A stretch of DNA of 34,960 nucleotides from Candidatus Handelsmanbacteria bacterium. GTDB lineage: Bacteria; Latescibacterota; UBA2968; UBA8231. Below, one piece after another: positions 7,724-15,784 of the stretch (position 1 is its first letter; each line of letters starts with the position of its first letter). The DNA lies in the NCBI GenBank assembly GCA_016867395.1, contig VGJS01000043.1, positions 1 to 34,960 of the forward strand, given 5' to 3'. Below the pieces are notes generated by a model. The model was given only the letters and a program-made list of their open reading frames with translations. It ran no database searches and was not told the origin of the DNA. A program made the position numbers and the translations under genes.

Positions 7724-8923
7724 TCAGGGCGCCTCGCCCCGGGCCAGGCGCGCGGCGGCCTGGGCCGCCTCTTCGAGGTTGGGGGTGTCGGCGCCCAGGT
7801 CCAGGGCCTTCTGGTACGCCGCCTGGGCCGCTGGATACTGCTGGCGCATCATGTAGGCGTGGCCCAGGCTGCCCCAGGCCAGGGCATAGGTGCTGTCGAG
7901 CTGGACGGCCCGGCTGAGGAGGACCAGGGCCTGGTCCGGGTGGCGGGTGCGCAGGTAGAGATTGCCCAGGTTGAGGAAGGCCGGGGCCAGGGTCGAGTCC
8001 CGGGCGATGGCCTGCTCGTACTTTATCCGCGCCTTGCCCAGCTCCCCCCGCTGCCCGTAGAGCAGCCCTAGGTCAAAGTACAGCTCGGCCTTTTCCGGGT
8101 AGGAGAGCAGCCCGTACTGCAACTCGTCGATGCGGGTATCCTGCTTTTCGAGGCGGGCGGCCGTCTCCAGGGCCTGCTGGCCCTTTTCGCGTTGCCCTTC
8201 GCGCAGGTACGCGTTGCCCAGGTTGAAAAAGGCCCTGGTCAGTAAAGGGTCGAGGCGCAGGGCCCTTTCGAGCGGGGGGATGGCCTCGGCGTAACGCTTC
8301 TGGCGGCAGAGCGCCGCGCCCAGGCCGGCGGCGGCCGGGGCAAAGGTGGAGTCCAGGTCCAGGCAGCGGCGGTAGGCTGCCAGCGCTGTTCCGTCCTGCA
8401 GCAGTTTCTGGCGGGTCTCGCCCAGGTGGTACCAGGTGTCGGCCCGGGTGGAATCCAGGTCCAGGGCGCGCTGGTACGCGGCGGCGGCCAGTTCGTACTC
8501 GCCCTTGCGGAAATGGAGCTGGCCCAGGCGGTCGTGGGCCAGAACGTAGGTCGGGTCCCTTCTCACCGCCTCCGCCAGTTCGGCCTGGGCCTGGTCGAAG
8601 CGCTCCATGGCCACGTACACCGCGGCCAGGTTGTGGTGGGCCGAGACATGGCCCGGGTCCAGGGTCAGCAGGCGCTGGTAGACCTCGGCGGCTCGCGGAT
8701 GGTCGTCGTACTGGAAGGCGGCGCTGCCCAGGGCAAAGAGGACGTTGGGCTGGTCGGGTTGCAGGCGCAGGGCCTGCTCGAAGGCGAGGATGGCCTCGGC
8801 GTAGCGGTGGCGGCCGGCCAGTTCCTGGCCGCGCCGGAACAACTCCTCGGCGCCCGGGCGCGGGGTCTGGCCGGCGGCCAGGACGGCGCCGCACAGCAGC
8901 AGCAGGGCGAGGCGGCTGAGCAT
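7724..8923 (-). CDS. Exported TPR-repeat protein
   Basis: The 399-residue product begins at ATG 8923 with a signal peptide (MLSRLALLLLCGAVLAAG). It is then almost wholly tetratricopeptide repeats of about 34 residues, recognisable by repeated phrases such as YAEAILAFEQALRLQP, YELAAAAYQRALDLD and YPAAQAAYQKALDLG. I count roughly nine units, with one irregular stretch near residues 240-280 (LEKQDTRIDELQYGLLSYPEK). TPR superhelices bind proteins, so it probably serves as a periplasmic scaffold. It is first in a two-gene unit with the CRTAC1 protein, a pairing common in these lineages, and lies directly behind a well-formed promoter. An upstream extension of the frame to 9106 lacks a signal peptide and would run through the promoter, so I rejected it. 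Confidence 0.88.
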   Translation of the reverse strand: MLSRLALLLLCGAVLAAGQTPRPGAEELFRRGQELAGRHRYAEAILAFEQALRLQPDQPNVLFALGSAAFQYDDHPRAAEVYQRLLTLDPGHVSAHHNLAAVYVAMERFDQAQAELAEAVRRDPTYVLAHDRLGQLHFRKGEYELAAAAYQRALDLDSTRADTWYHLGETRQKLLQDGTALAAYRRCLDLDSTFAPAAAGLGAALCRQKRYAEAIPPLERALRLDPLLTRAFFNLGNAYLREGQREKGQQALETAARLEKQDTRIDELQYGLLSYPEKAELYFDLGLLYGQRGELGKARIKYEQAIARDSTLAPAFLNLGNLYLRTRHPDQALVLLSRAVQLDSTYALAWGSLGHAYMMRQQYPAAQAAYQKALDLGADTPNLEEAAQAAARLARGEAP

Positions 8924-8943
8924 GGGCGGATCCACGGGGGATG

Positions 8944-8972
8944 TGTATATTTTTGTTTGCTGCCGTTGACAA
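8944..8972 (-). promoter_or_regulatory. Promoter of the TPR/CRTAC1 unit
   Basis: On the minus strand, TTGTCA (8972-8967) and TATACA (8949-8944) are 17 bases apart. Each matches five of six bases of the sigma70 consensus. The region is the only AT-rich patch between the divergent TPR and foldase genes. Confidence 0.6.
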
Positions 8973-9009
8973 TATATGGATTTTGCCCCGCGTGGCGAGA
9001 AGGAAGGAC

Positions 9010-10365
9010 ATGAAGCGCATCGCGATCTTATGCTTGGGGGCGGGCCTGCTGGCCGCGCCGCTGGCCTGGGGCCAGGAAGACGTGGCTCGCATCGGCGAGC
9101 GGACACTGAGCGCCGCCCAGTACGCGCAGCGGGCCCAGAGGATGCTGCGCCAGGGATACGGGGACCTCAAGGTGCTGGACCAGGCCGCCAAACTCGTGCT
9201 GCTCGACGGCATGGTCTCCCAGGAGCTGCTGATCCTCGAAGGACTGGCCCGGGGCCTGGATCACGAGCCCGAGATCGCCGAGGAGGCGCAGCGGGCCGCA
9301 CAGCGGGTGCTGATCGACAGCCTGTACGCCCGCCAGGCCCTGCAAGGTGAATACGTCTCCACCGAGGAGGAGGAGCGGCGGCTCTTCACTGAACGCCGCT
9401 ACCACCTCGAACTGCACAGCCAGCAACTGGTCTGCCCCACCCAGGCCCAGGCCCAGGAGGCGCTGGCGGCCCTGCGGGCGGGAGAGAGCTTCGCCAGCCT
9501 GGTGCCCAGGTACTCCACCCCCAGAATCCAGCGCCGCTTCGGGCCCGAGGGGGACATCGGCTGGTACAAGCTGCCCGACCTGCTGCCCGAACTGAGGGAG
9601 CCGCTGCTTGCCCTGGAGGAGGGCGGCCTCTGCGAAGAACCGGTCAAAAGCGCCCTGGGCTACCACGTCTTCCGGCTCAAGGGCCGGCGCGAGGTGCCCT
9701 TTGCCCAGGCCCGGGAGTTGATGGGCAAGCTGGTGCGGGAGCAGAAGGCGATCCAGGACAAGGACCGCTACGTGCAGCAGTTGCGGCGGCAGTACGAGCT
9801 GCGGGCCGATGAGCAGGCCCTGGCGCGCCTGCAGGCCCTGCCGGCCGACCAGAAGGAATGGCCCGGGCCGGACGAGGTCCTCTTCACCTGGACGGAGGGC
9901 CGGATCACCGCCGCCGGGTACCTGGAGCGCCACCGCCAGGGCAAGGCCCGCCATCCCTCCTCCTACGACCTGGAGGGGCTGTACAAGGCGGTGGACAACA
10001 TGGCCGGCCAGCAGATCATGATGGCCGAGGCGCGGCGGCTGGGCCATGACCGGGACCCGCTGCTGCGGGACCAGATCGAGAGCCGGCGCAACGAGCTGAT
10101 GGCCGAGGCGCTGTTCCGCAGCGAGGGGGTGGCCGAGCCGGTGGGCGAGGCCCAGGAGCGCGCCTACTACCAGGAGAACCTGGAAAAGTTCACCCAGCCC
10201 GACGGGAAGGCGACGCCTTTCGCGCAGCTGCAGAAGAGCATCCACACCTTCCTGGTGCAGCGCCAGGAGTCGCAGAGCATGGACCGCTTCATCGCCTCCC
10301 TGCGCCAGAATTACCAGGTGCAGGTTTTCCCAGAGGTGCTGGAAGGGATAGAGATTCAGAGGTAG
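9010..10365 (+). CDS. Parvulin-type peptidyl-prolyl isomerase, SurA/PpiC-like
   Basis: The 451-residue exported protein begins at ATG 9010 behind AGGAAGG, with a signal peptide ending in LAWG. An N-terminal helical SurA-like chaperone region (about 25-130) leads into a parvulin domain at about 137-240. Recognisable parts of that domain are the RRYHLELHSQQLV strand, FASLVPRYS, GDIGWYKL and a final ALGYHVFRL strand. A long helical C-terminal part follows with a weaker second repeat-like region. Family members help outer-membrane and secreted proteins fold in the periplasm by prolyl isomerisation or holding. The surface-protein genes downstream on the other strand are natural clients, but that link is inferred from position only. 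Confidence 0.85.
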   Translation: MKRIAILCLGAGLLAAPLAWGQEDVARIGERTLSAAQYAQRAQRMLRQGYGDLKVLDQAAKLVLLDGMVSQELLILEGLARGLDHEPEIAEEAQRAAQRVLIDSLYARQALQGEYVSTEEEERRLFTERRYHLELHSQQLVCPTQAQAQEALAALRAGESFASLVPRYSTPRIQRRFGPEGDIGWYKLPDLLPELREPLLALEEGGLCEEPVKSALGYHVFRLKGRREVPFAQARELMGKLVREQKAIQDKDRYVQQLRRQYELRADEQALARLQALPADQKEWPGPDEVLFTWTEGRITAAGYLERHRQGKARHPSSYDLEGLYKAVDNMAGQQIMMAEARRLGHDRDPLLRDQIESRRNELMAEALFRSEGVAEPVGEAQERAYYQENLEKFTQPDGKATPFAQLQKSIHTFLVQRQESQSMDRFIASLRQNYQVQVFPEVLEGIEIQR

Positions 10366-10703
10366 GTACCGGGGGCGGCGGGGAATGGCCCATTCCGGCC
10401 TTTCCCGAGTCCCGGACCTTCTCCCTCGCTCCTTAAACTACGCTTCCCCCCACCCGACCCTGCGGTCCTGCCCCCCGCCACTCCCCCAGTAAAGGCCTCC
10501 AGGGCCATCTTCCCCGCCTCCAGGGAAGGGAGGGACGCGGGAGGGGTTGAGGGGTTGGGCAGCGGGGTAGGGCCAGCGAGCGGGGTGGCAAGTCCGCGCC
10601 TGATGAGACGCCGGAGCGGGTGCTCCCTGATCTGGCCCACTGGTACCAAAAAAGCCGGCCCTCCCAGGTGGGGGGGCCGGCTTCCTGTTTGCGGTGCGGC
10701 GGT
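10366..10703. other. Non-coding stretch between convergent genes
   Basis: No gene is supported in these 338 bases. They hold a perfect short palindrome GGAATGG-C-CCATTCC (10382-10396) just after the foldase stop, a G-rich and purine-rich tract (about 10520-10590), and a small hairpin GGAGC-GGGT-GCTCC near 10614-10627. The strong terminator of the minus-strand operon lies at 10646-10683. Confidence 0.6.
10646..10683 (-). terminator. Intrinsic terminator of the surface-protein operon
   Basis: A 14-pair stem (10652-10665 with 10670-10683; one G-T pair) closes a four-base loop. On the minus strand the stem is followed by a run of six T, the classical Rho-independent form. It lies 20 bases past the stop codon of the 880-residue protein. 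Confidence 0.85.
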
Positions 10704-13346
10704 CTACTTCTCGGTGCCCAGGCCGGCGTACACGGTGACGAAGGAGGTCAGCTCCGAGGCGGCCGGGGCCTTGGCCACGTCGCGGCGGCTCCACTGCAGG
10801 CCGATGTTGGCGGTGATGTGGTAGCCCTGGTAGGCCGAGGTATTGGAGAGCTGGGCGGCCAGGGTCCAGGTGTTGGCGTCCTCCCCGTACCCGGCCGGCA
10901 GCGGGTCGGGGCGGGTGCGCAGGTTCTGGAAGATCTCGTACTCGGTGCCGGCGGCCAGGCGCAAATTACCGCCCAACTCGCGCTTGACCATGAAAGAGAG
11001 GATCTCCACCAGCTCCTGCCGCTTGAGTTCCTCAACCTGGGCCGGCACGCTGCGGTGGTAGAGCTGTTTCCACCGGGGCAGCAGGGTCCAGCCCCGCAAC
11101 TGCCTGGGGTACTCGCCCTTGTTGACCATGCCGAAGAAACGCTGGTCGCGCAGTTCCTCGTCCCCGCCATCCAGATTGTAGAGTTCGTGCTTCACCTTGG
11201 TGGTGAAGGGCAGGAAACGATCGTAGCGCAGCTCCAGGTAGGTGGTGTTGACGAAGGCGTCCCGGGCGATGAGAGGGTCGCGGATGAAGCGCGACTCGCC
11301 CCGGGTGCCCGGCGAGTCCACCCACTGGAAGACGTCGTCGGGCAGGTCGTCCTCCACCTGGCGGGGGTTGGCGATGAACCACAGGCTCAGGTGCCGCTCG
11401 GGGAACTCCTTCCTGAGGGTGAAGAGCAGGTAGTTGACCCGACTCTGGCGGGCGGTCATCAGCAGACGCTCGTCGAGGCGGCCGGCCATCAGGCTCGACT
11501 CGGGGAAGAGTTCTACCCCCAGGTAGGCGTTGTAGCCCCGGTGGCCGCGCTTGTACGGGTAGTCGGCCTCGTCGTCGTCCTCGAAGCGGTCGATCACCGC
11601 GTTGTTGTTCATGTCCATGCCAAAGAGGAAATCGGGCGGATCGACATCGAAGCGCAGGAAGGGCTCGGCGTAGTCTGGCTGACCGTTGAAGTTGCGGTTG
11701 AAGTCGGAGATGTCGTCGTTGTCCTCGTCGAGGCCGGGGAAGACCGCGTCGTCGAAGGTCAGGTTGCGGCCAAAGCGGGTGTTGGTGGTCGGACCCAGGT
11801 ACTTGCGGTTCCAGTCGGGCAATTCGTCCTGGTCGTCGTTGTCATCGACGAACTCGTAGACGCTCTGGTTCTCGTTGTCGTAGTAGACCGAGCCCTGCGG
11901 GGTGGGGATGAAGGCGCTGGTGGCGTAGTCGGGGTCGATGCTGAAGAGTTCGGCAAAGCCGCGCCAGGGGTAGGTATACTGCTGGGCGGTGAGGTAGTAG
12001 GCTTTGGCCTTCTCGGTGGCGATGGCCTGGTGCTTCTCGATGTTCTCGTTGGGGAAGCGGCGGAACTGGGAGTTGCGCACGAACTCGCCGCGCAGGCTGA
12101 AGCCGCGCACGTCCTCGATGTCGAGATTGAGGCCCAGCAGGCGATTGCCGGTGGGCAGACCGTAGCGGAACTGGTGGTAGCCCTGGTTGGAGCCGTCCTT
12201 GACGTTGCCGGCCGCCCGCAGCATCGGCAGGAAGACCGGGGTGCCCAGGAAGTTGGTCTGCTTGTTGGAGGTGACATCCACCCGGTAGTCGTTCGCAAGC
12301 ACCAGGCCGATCTCCACCACCTTGATCTGGCGGAACTCGTCGATCTGGTCCTCGACGCTGGGGGAGAAATCCTCCAGGTTGAAGGTGAGGGTGACCGCAT
12401 CGGCGCCGCTGGCCTCGATCACCCCGCGCCGGCGCAGGCCGCCCTCGATGGTGGGCAGGATGTCGTCGGTGTGGTCCACCCCATCGACGAGGATGCGCCA
12501 GCGCGAGAGCAGGGCCCCGCCCTCGTTGTCCTCGGGGGAGTCGTCGGAGACCCGCACGATCACCGAGCGCACGAAGTCGGTGTTGAGCGGGCCGCTGAGC
12601 ACCCCGCGCAGGGAGTTGTCGCCAAAGGGCAGGTCGGAACTGCGGTGGGCGGCATTGAGGAAGGTGAGGCCGAGGTGGGCGAAGTCGCCCACCTGGGCCT
12701 GGCCGCGGAAGCCGTAGAGGTTGGTGAAGGGGTCGGCCGAGATGGGCGGGTCAGAGGTGTTGTTGGCGACGATGCCGGTGTGGTTGAGGCGCGAACTGAT
12801 CAGGGTGACGCTGTACTTGTCGGAAAGGAGATCCCATTGCACCCCATCAAAACGCGGCTTTGAGAAGATGAGGGGGCTGAGGGAGGTGCGGATGCCGTCG
12901 CCCACCATCAGCGAGGTGTGGTACTGGCCGGCGTGGCCCGAGGCCACCACCAGGTTGCGGAACCAGCGGCTGAAATTGGGATCTTTGTAGATGGTGCTGC
13001 CGTTCTTCTGCGGGTAGTTCTCGGTCCAGTTGTAGACCTCCCAGCCCCGGGTGATGTACGCCCCGTACTGGTCGTAGTAGGGGACCCCCTCCAGGGCGAT
13101 GGGGTTGTAGATCTCGTAGGTCTGGCGGGCGTAGTTGGTGTACTCCTCGGGTTGCCACCCGTACAGGCCGTAGAGGCGCTGGGGCAGGTACCACTTGCGC
13201 ACCGTGGGCACCAGGGTGGAGGGGGCGATGCGGGTGCCGGTAGTGTAGTAGGGGTTGGCGAAACCCGTGGCCCCCTGGGCGCCGGCCTCTTTGGTCCCCA
13301 GCAGCGCCGCCAGGCAGCACCACGGTACCAGTCTGCGGTATCTCAT
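10704..13346 (-). CDS. Large exported, Asp-rich putative outer-membrane/surface protein
   Basis: I do not recognise a family. The 880-residue protein starts at ATG 13346 after the good ribosome site GGGAGGG and has a signal peptide ending in EAGAQ. The body alternates short polar and aromatic strands with turns, consistent with a beta-barrel or large beta-sandwich. The C-terminal part (NLRLAAGTEYEIF, YHITANIGLQW, SFVTVYAGL) looks like paired amphipathic strands. Between roughly residues 490 and 595 are acidic loops resembling calcium-binding repeats: VDDNDDQDELPDWN, DEDNDDISDFN and DMNNNAVIDRFEDDD. It is the last gene of the surface operon, just before the terminator. A role as the outer-membrane anchor or pore for the discoidin/FlgD proteins upstream is my inference. 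Confidence 0.7.
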   Translation of the reverse strand: MRYRRLVPWCCLAALLGTKEAGAQGATGFANPYYTTGTRIAPSTLVPTVRKWYLPQRLYGLYGWQPEEYTNYARQTYEIYNPIALEGVPYYDQYGAYITRGWEVYNWTENYPQKNGSTIYKDPNFSRWFRNLVVASGHAGQYHTSLMVGDGIRTSLSPLIFSKPRFDGVQWDLLSDKYSVTLISSRLNHTGIVANNTSDPPISADPFTNLYGFRGQAQVGDFAHLGLTFLNAAHRSSDLPFGDNSLRGVLSGPLNTDFVRSVIVRVSDDSPEDNEGGALLSRWRILVDGVDHTDDILPTIEGGLRRRGVIEASGADAVTLTFNLEDFSPSVEDQIDEFRQIKVVEIGLVLANDYRVDVTSNKQTNFLGTPVFLPMLRAAGNVKDGSNQGYHQFRYGLPTGNRLLGLNLDIEDVRGFSLRGEFVRNSQFRRFPNENIEKHQAIATEKAKAYYLTAQQYTYPWRGFAELFSIDPDYATSAFIPTPQGSVYYDNENQSVYEFVDDNDDQDELPDWNRKYLGPTTNTRFGRNLTFDDAVFPGLDEDNDDISDFNRNFNGQPDYAEPFLRFDVDPPDFLFGMDMNNNAVIDRFEDDDEADYPYKRGHRGYNAYLGVELFPESSLMAGRLDERLLMTARQSRVNYLLFTLRKEFPERHLSLWFIANPRQVEDDLPDDVFQWVDSPGTRGESRFIRDPLIARDAFVNTTYLELRYDRFLPFTTKVKHELYNLDGGDEELRDQRFFGMVNKGEYPRQLRGWTLLPRWKQLYHRSVPAQVEELKRQELVEILSFMVKRELGGNLRLAAGTEYEIFQNLRTRPDPLPAGYGEDANTWTLAAQLSNTSAYQGYHITANIGLQWSRRDVAKAPAASELTSFVTVYAGLGTEK

Positions 13347-13378
13347 GTATCCCTCCCGAAAGTTGCTGCCGCCGTCCT

Positions 13379-15763
13379 TCAGTAGGCGACGCGAATCAGT
13401 TGGTACAGGGTCTCGTCCCCGGCGTCGGCCTCCAGGTGGAGGCGGGCCAGGTAGAGCCCGGGCGGGACGGTCTGCCCTCCCGCTCCCCGGCCGTCCCAGG
13501 TGAAGGAGGCCCGCCCGGTGCCCGGAGTGGCATCGGTCAGTTCGGCCACCAGGGCCCCGTCGAGGCGGTGGACGCGCACGCTGGGCTGCCGCGCGGTCTT
13601 GACCACGTTGAAGCCGAGGCGGAACAGGTCGTTGGCCCCATCCCCGTTGGGGGTGAGCACCGGGGTGGCGCTGAGGCGCTGGAAGAAGGAACCGGCCGCC
13701 TGCACCTGGGGCACGAAGACCTGGTCGGCCCCAAGGGCCGTGGGCACCACCCCCTGGGTGTTGTCGGCCTGTCCGGAGTTGGACACGAAAGCCTCAATGA
13801 CGGTGGGGTTCTCGTAGACCCTGGCCTGGAAGAACACCTCCACCGAGTCCCCCTTGACCGCCGGGGGGGGGAGGGTCACGAGCAGGGAGTCGCCCTGGAG
13901 CCGGCCCTGGGCCGCCACCTCCCGGCCTCTGACCAGGGCTCGCACCAGCCCGGCGCCGCTGCCGGGCGGCAGGGCGATGAGCACCTGGTCGAAGCCCAGG
14001 TCATTGCGGTCGGCCCGGTTGGGTTTGATCAGGTAGCGGAACTCCTGGAGGGAATCGAGAGCCGCCTCGCGCGGAAAGATCTCCCCGCTCAGGCCGTTGC
14101 CCACCACCGGGGTGTTCATGACCAAGCGCAGGGAGCGCAGGGAGGGCATCGCCTCCGGGTCGTCGCTGATCAGTTTGACCCGCACCCGCAGCCATTGCCT
14201 CGGGGTGGGCGAGAGGAAGTCCTGGCCCGAGAAGCGGTGGGCCAGGCTCCAGCCGCTCCAGGTGGGGTCGCGGACCAGGTCATCGACGATCTCGCCCCGC
14301 TGTCGCGCCTTGGCCGCGTCGTACTCCTCCTTGGTAACCTCCTGGCCGTTGGTCAGGTAGTAGCGCGTCACCTGCTGGAAGCCGTTGCCGGTCTGGGTTT
14401 CCACCTCGACGCGGGTGTCGGGCGGGGTATCGGCCTCCCACTCCAGGCGCCGGATGCTGTAGGCGCTGCCCAGGTCCAGGTCGGGGGATTCCAACTCCAC
14501 CTGGGCCGGATACCCCTCCTGATGGTAGATGAAGAGCTGGGCGCAGCGGTTCCAGGAGCCGCCACCACCGGCCATCAGCCGCCAGAAGAGATAGCGGGTG
14601 GGCCGGGCGGGGAACCGGAAATCGAAGAGCCAGCGCTTGGCGCCGATGGAATTATCGACGCTGGAGAGCAGTTCGTAATCGTACGGACCCTCCACCTCTG
14701 CGTCGGCGGTGTTGCTGAAGGTGCCGTCCGAGGTGAGAAAGTCGAAATAGTTCTGGGCGGATTGCCGCTCGCGGTCGTGGCCGTAGAGGTAGGGGGTCTC
14801 GCCCACCACCAGGGGCAGCCAGACGACGCGGTCGATGCGGAAGACGCTGCCCAGGTCCACCCCGAGCCATTGGCCCCAGATGCGCCAGTCACTGTTGGCG
14901 CGCGATTCGATGGTCCAGTAGCGACCGGCGATGTCGCCGTCGATGATCCCCTCGGTGCTGGTGCCCTTGCCGCAGCCGGAGCACTCGCGCTCCGAGGAGG
15001 TCCAGGCCCGCCCGCCCCAGACCTCGTCCCCCTCCGCCACCCGCGCCTCGGTGTTCACCTTGAGTGCCAGGTTGAAGCCGATGGTCCGCACCTCGATCTC
15101 GGCCAGGGCCGCCTCCTCGGTGTGGCCGGTGGCTTCGAAGCGCACGAAGCGCACCAGGTCGAATGCGATGGTGTCGCCGGTGGCCAGGTACTGGCCGGTG
15201 GCCCCGGCCGCGTCGAGGGTGCTGAGCGGGAACTCGACGACCCGGGCGGTGTTGTTGTTGACTGGCCGGCCTACCCGGGTGAAGCGGAGCTGCTGATCCG
15301 AGTTCTTCAGAGGCACGCCGGGGCTGACGAAGACCGAGAAGAACTCGAAGGGGCGGGCCCCGGCGGTGTCGGGAAAGACCAGGCGGATCTGGTCGGCCGC
15401 CACTGCGCGGCCCAGGTCCACCTCCACCCACCACTTGTCCGTGGGGTCGGAGGAGGCGGGCTGCCACCAGGTGTCCGGGTCCTGGTCGGCCAGCCGGGCC
15501 ACTGTCCCGCTCCCCGAAGGGGTGCGCAGGGGGCTGGTGCCGTGCTCGCCGATGACACTGGCCCGGTACTCACTTAGATCGCTCATGGCGTTGTAGGCCC
15601 CGCCGAAGCGCTGCACCTGGGTGCCGCCCGCTTGCACCTCGACCAGGCCCCTGGGATAGGACCAGGAGGCGAAATCGGCGGTGGTATAGGTCTGCTCCTG
15701 GGTGCCCCAGGCCCAGGCCGCCAGACCCAGGACCGCGAGGATGGAGGTCGGAATCTGCTTCAT
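13379..15763 (-). CDS. Exported discoidin-like/FlgD-tail protein, paralogue 3 (794 aa)
   Basis: A signal peptide (MKQIPTSILAVLGLAAWAWG) is followed by two discoidin-like (F5/8 type C, sugar- or lipid-binding beta-sandwich) regions. One lies at about 85-215, with LADQDPDTWWQPAS and WWVEVDLGRAVAADQIRLVF. The other, at about 255-400, holds IIDGDIAGRYW and WLGVDLGSVFRIDRVVW, with a CSGC pair just before it. Next come the EVTKEEYDAA motif, a YLQFRV-type strand region (here WLRVRVKL), an Ig-like module and a FlgD-type C-terminal domain beginning LTPNGDGANDLFRLGF. The last residues are LIRVAY. It is the third and longest of three paralogues in one operon, 21 bases after its neighbour. It is probably a cell-surface glycan or matrix-binding protein; no catalytic motif is visible. 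Confidence 0.8.
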   Translation of the reverse strand: MKQIPTSILAVLGLAAWAWGTQEQTYTTADFASWSYPRGLVEVQAGGTQVQRFGGAYNAMSDLSEYRASVIGEHGTSPLRTPSGSGTVARLADQDPDTWWQPASSDPTDKWWVEVDLGRAVAADQIRLVFPDTAGARPFEFFSVFVSPGVPLKNSDQQLRFTRVGRPVNNNTARVVEFPLSTLDAAGATGQYLATGDTIAFDLVRFVRFEATGHTEEAALAEIEVRTIGFNLALKVNTEARVAEGDEVWGGRAWTSSERECSGCGKGTSTEGIIDGDIAGRYWTIESRANSDWRIWGQWLGVDLGSVFRIDRVVWLPLVVGETPYLYGHDRERQSAQNYFDFLTSDGTFSNTADAEVEGPYDYELLSSVDNSIGAKRWLFDFRFPARPTRYLFWRLMAGGGGSWNRCAQLFIYHQEGYPAQVELESPDLDLGSAYSIRRLEWEADTPPDTRVEVETQTGNGFQQVTRYYLTNGQEVTKEEYDAAKARQRGEIVDDLVRDPTWSGWSLAHRFSGQDFLSPTPRQWLRVRVKLISDDPEAMPSLRSLRLVMNTPVVGNGLSGEIFPREAALDSLQEFRYLIKPNRADRNDLGFDQVLIALPPGSGAGLVRALVRGREVAAQGRLQGDSLLVTLPPPAVKGDSVEVFFQARVYENPTVIEAFVSNSGQADNTQGVVPTALGADQVFVPQVQAAGSFFQRLSATPVLTPNGDGANDLFRLGFNVVKTARQPSVRVHRLDGALVAELTDATPGTGRASFTWDGRGAGGQTVPPGLYLARLHLEADAGDETLYQLIRVAY

Positions 15764-15784
15764 GCGCTGCCCCCGGAATGCACT

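Noticed and set aside
8966..8994. TTGACA on the plus strand as a promoter of the foldase gene
   Set aside because: At 16-18 bases downstream the sequence is GC-rich (CCCCGCGTG) with no -10 box; the same bases form a much better promoter on the opposite strand.
10597..10640. tRNA or small RNA in the gap before the operon terminator
   Set aside because: The GGAGC/GCTCC hairpin is short and there is no cloverleaf, T-loop motif or promoter nearby.
10620..12863. Open frame of 747 codons on the plus strand within the 880-residue surface protein gene
   Set aside because: It starts inside the terminator region and has a monotonous Val/Gly/Glu composition typical of antisense frames at high GC; the minus strand has the signal peptide, ribosome site and terminator.
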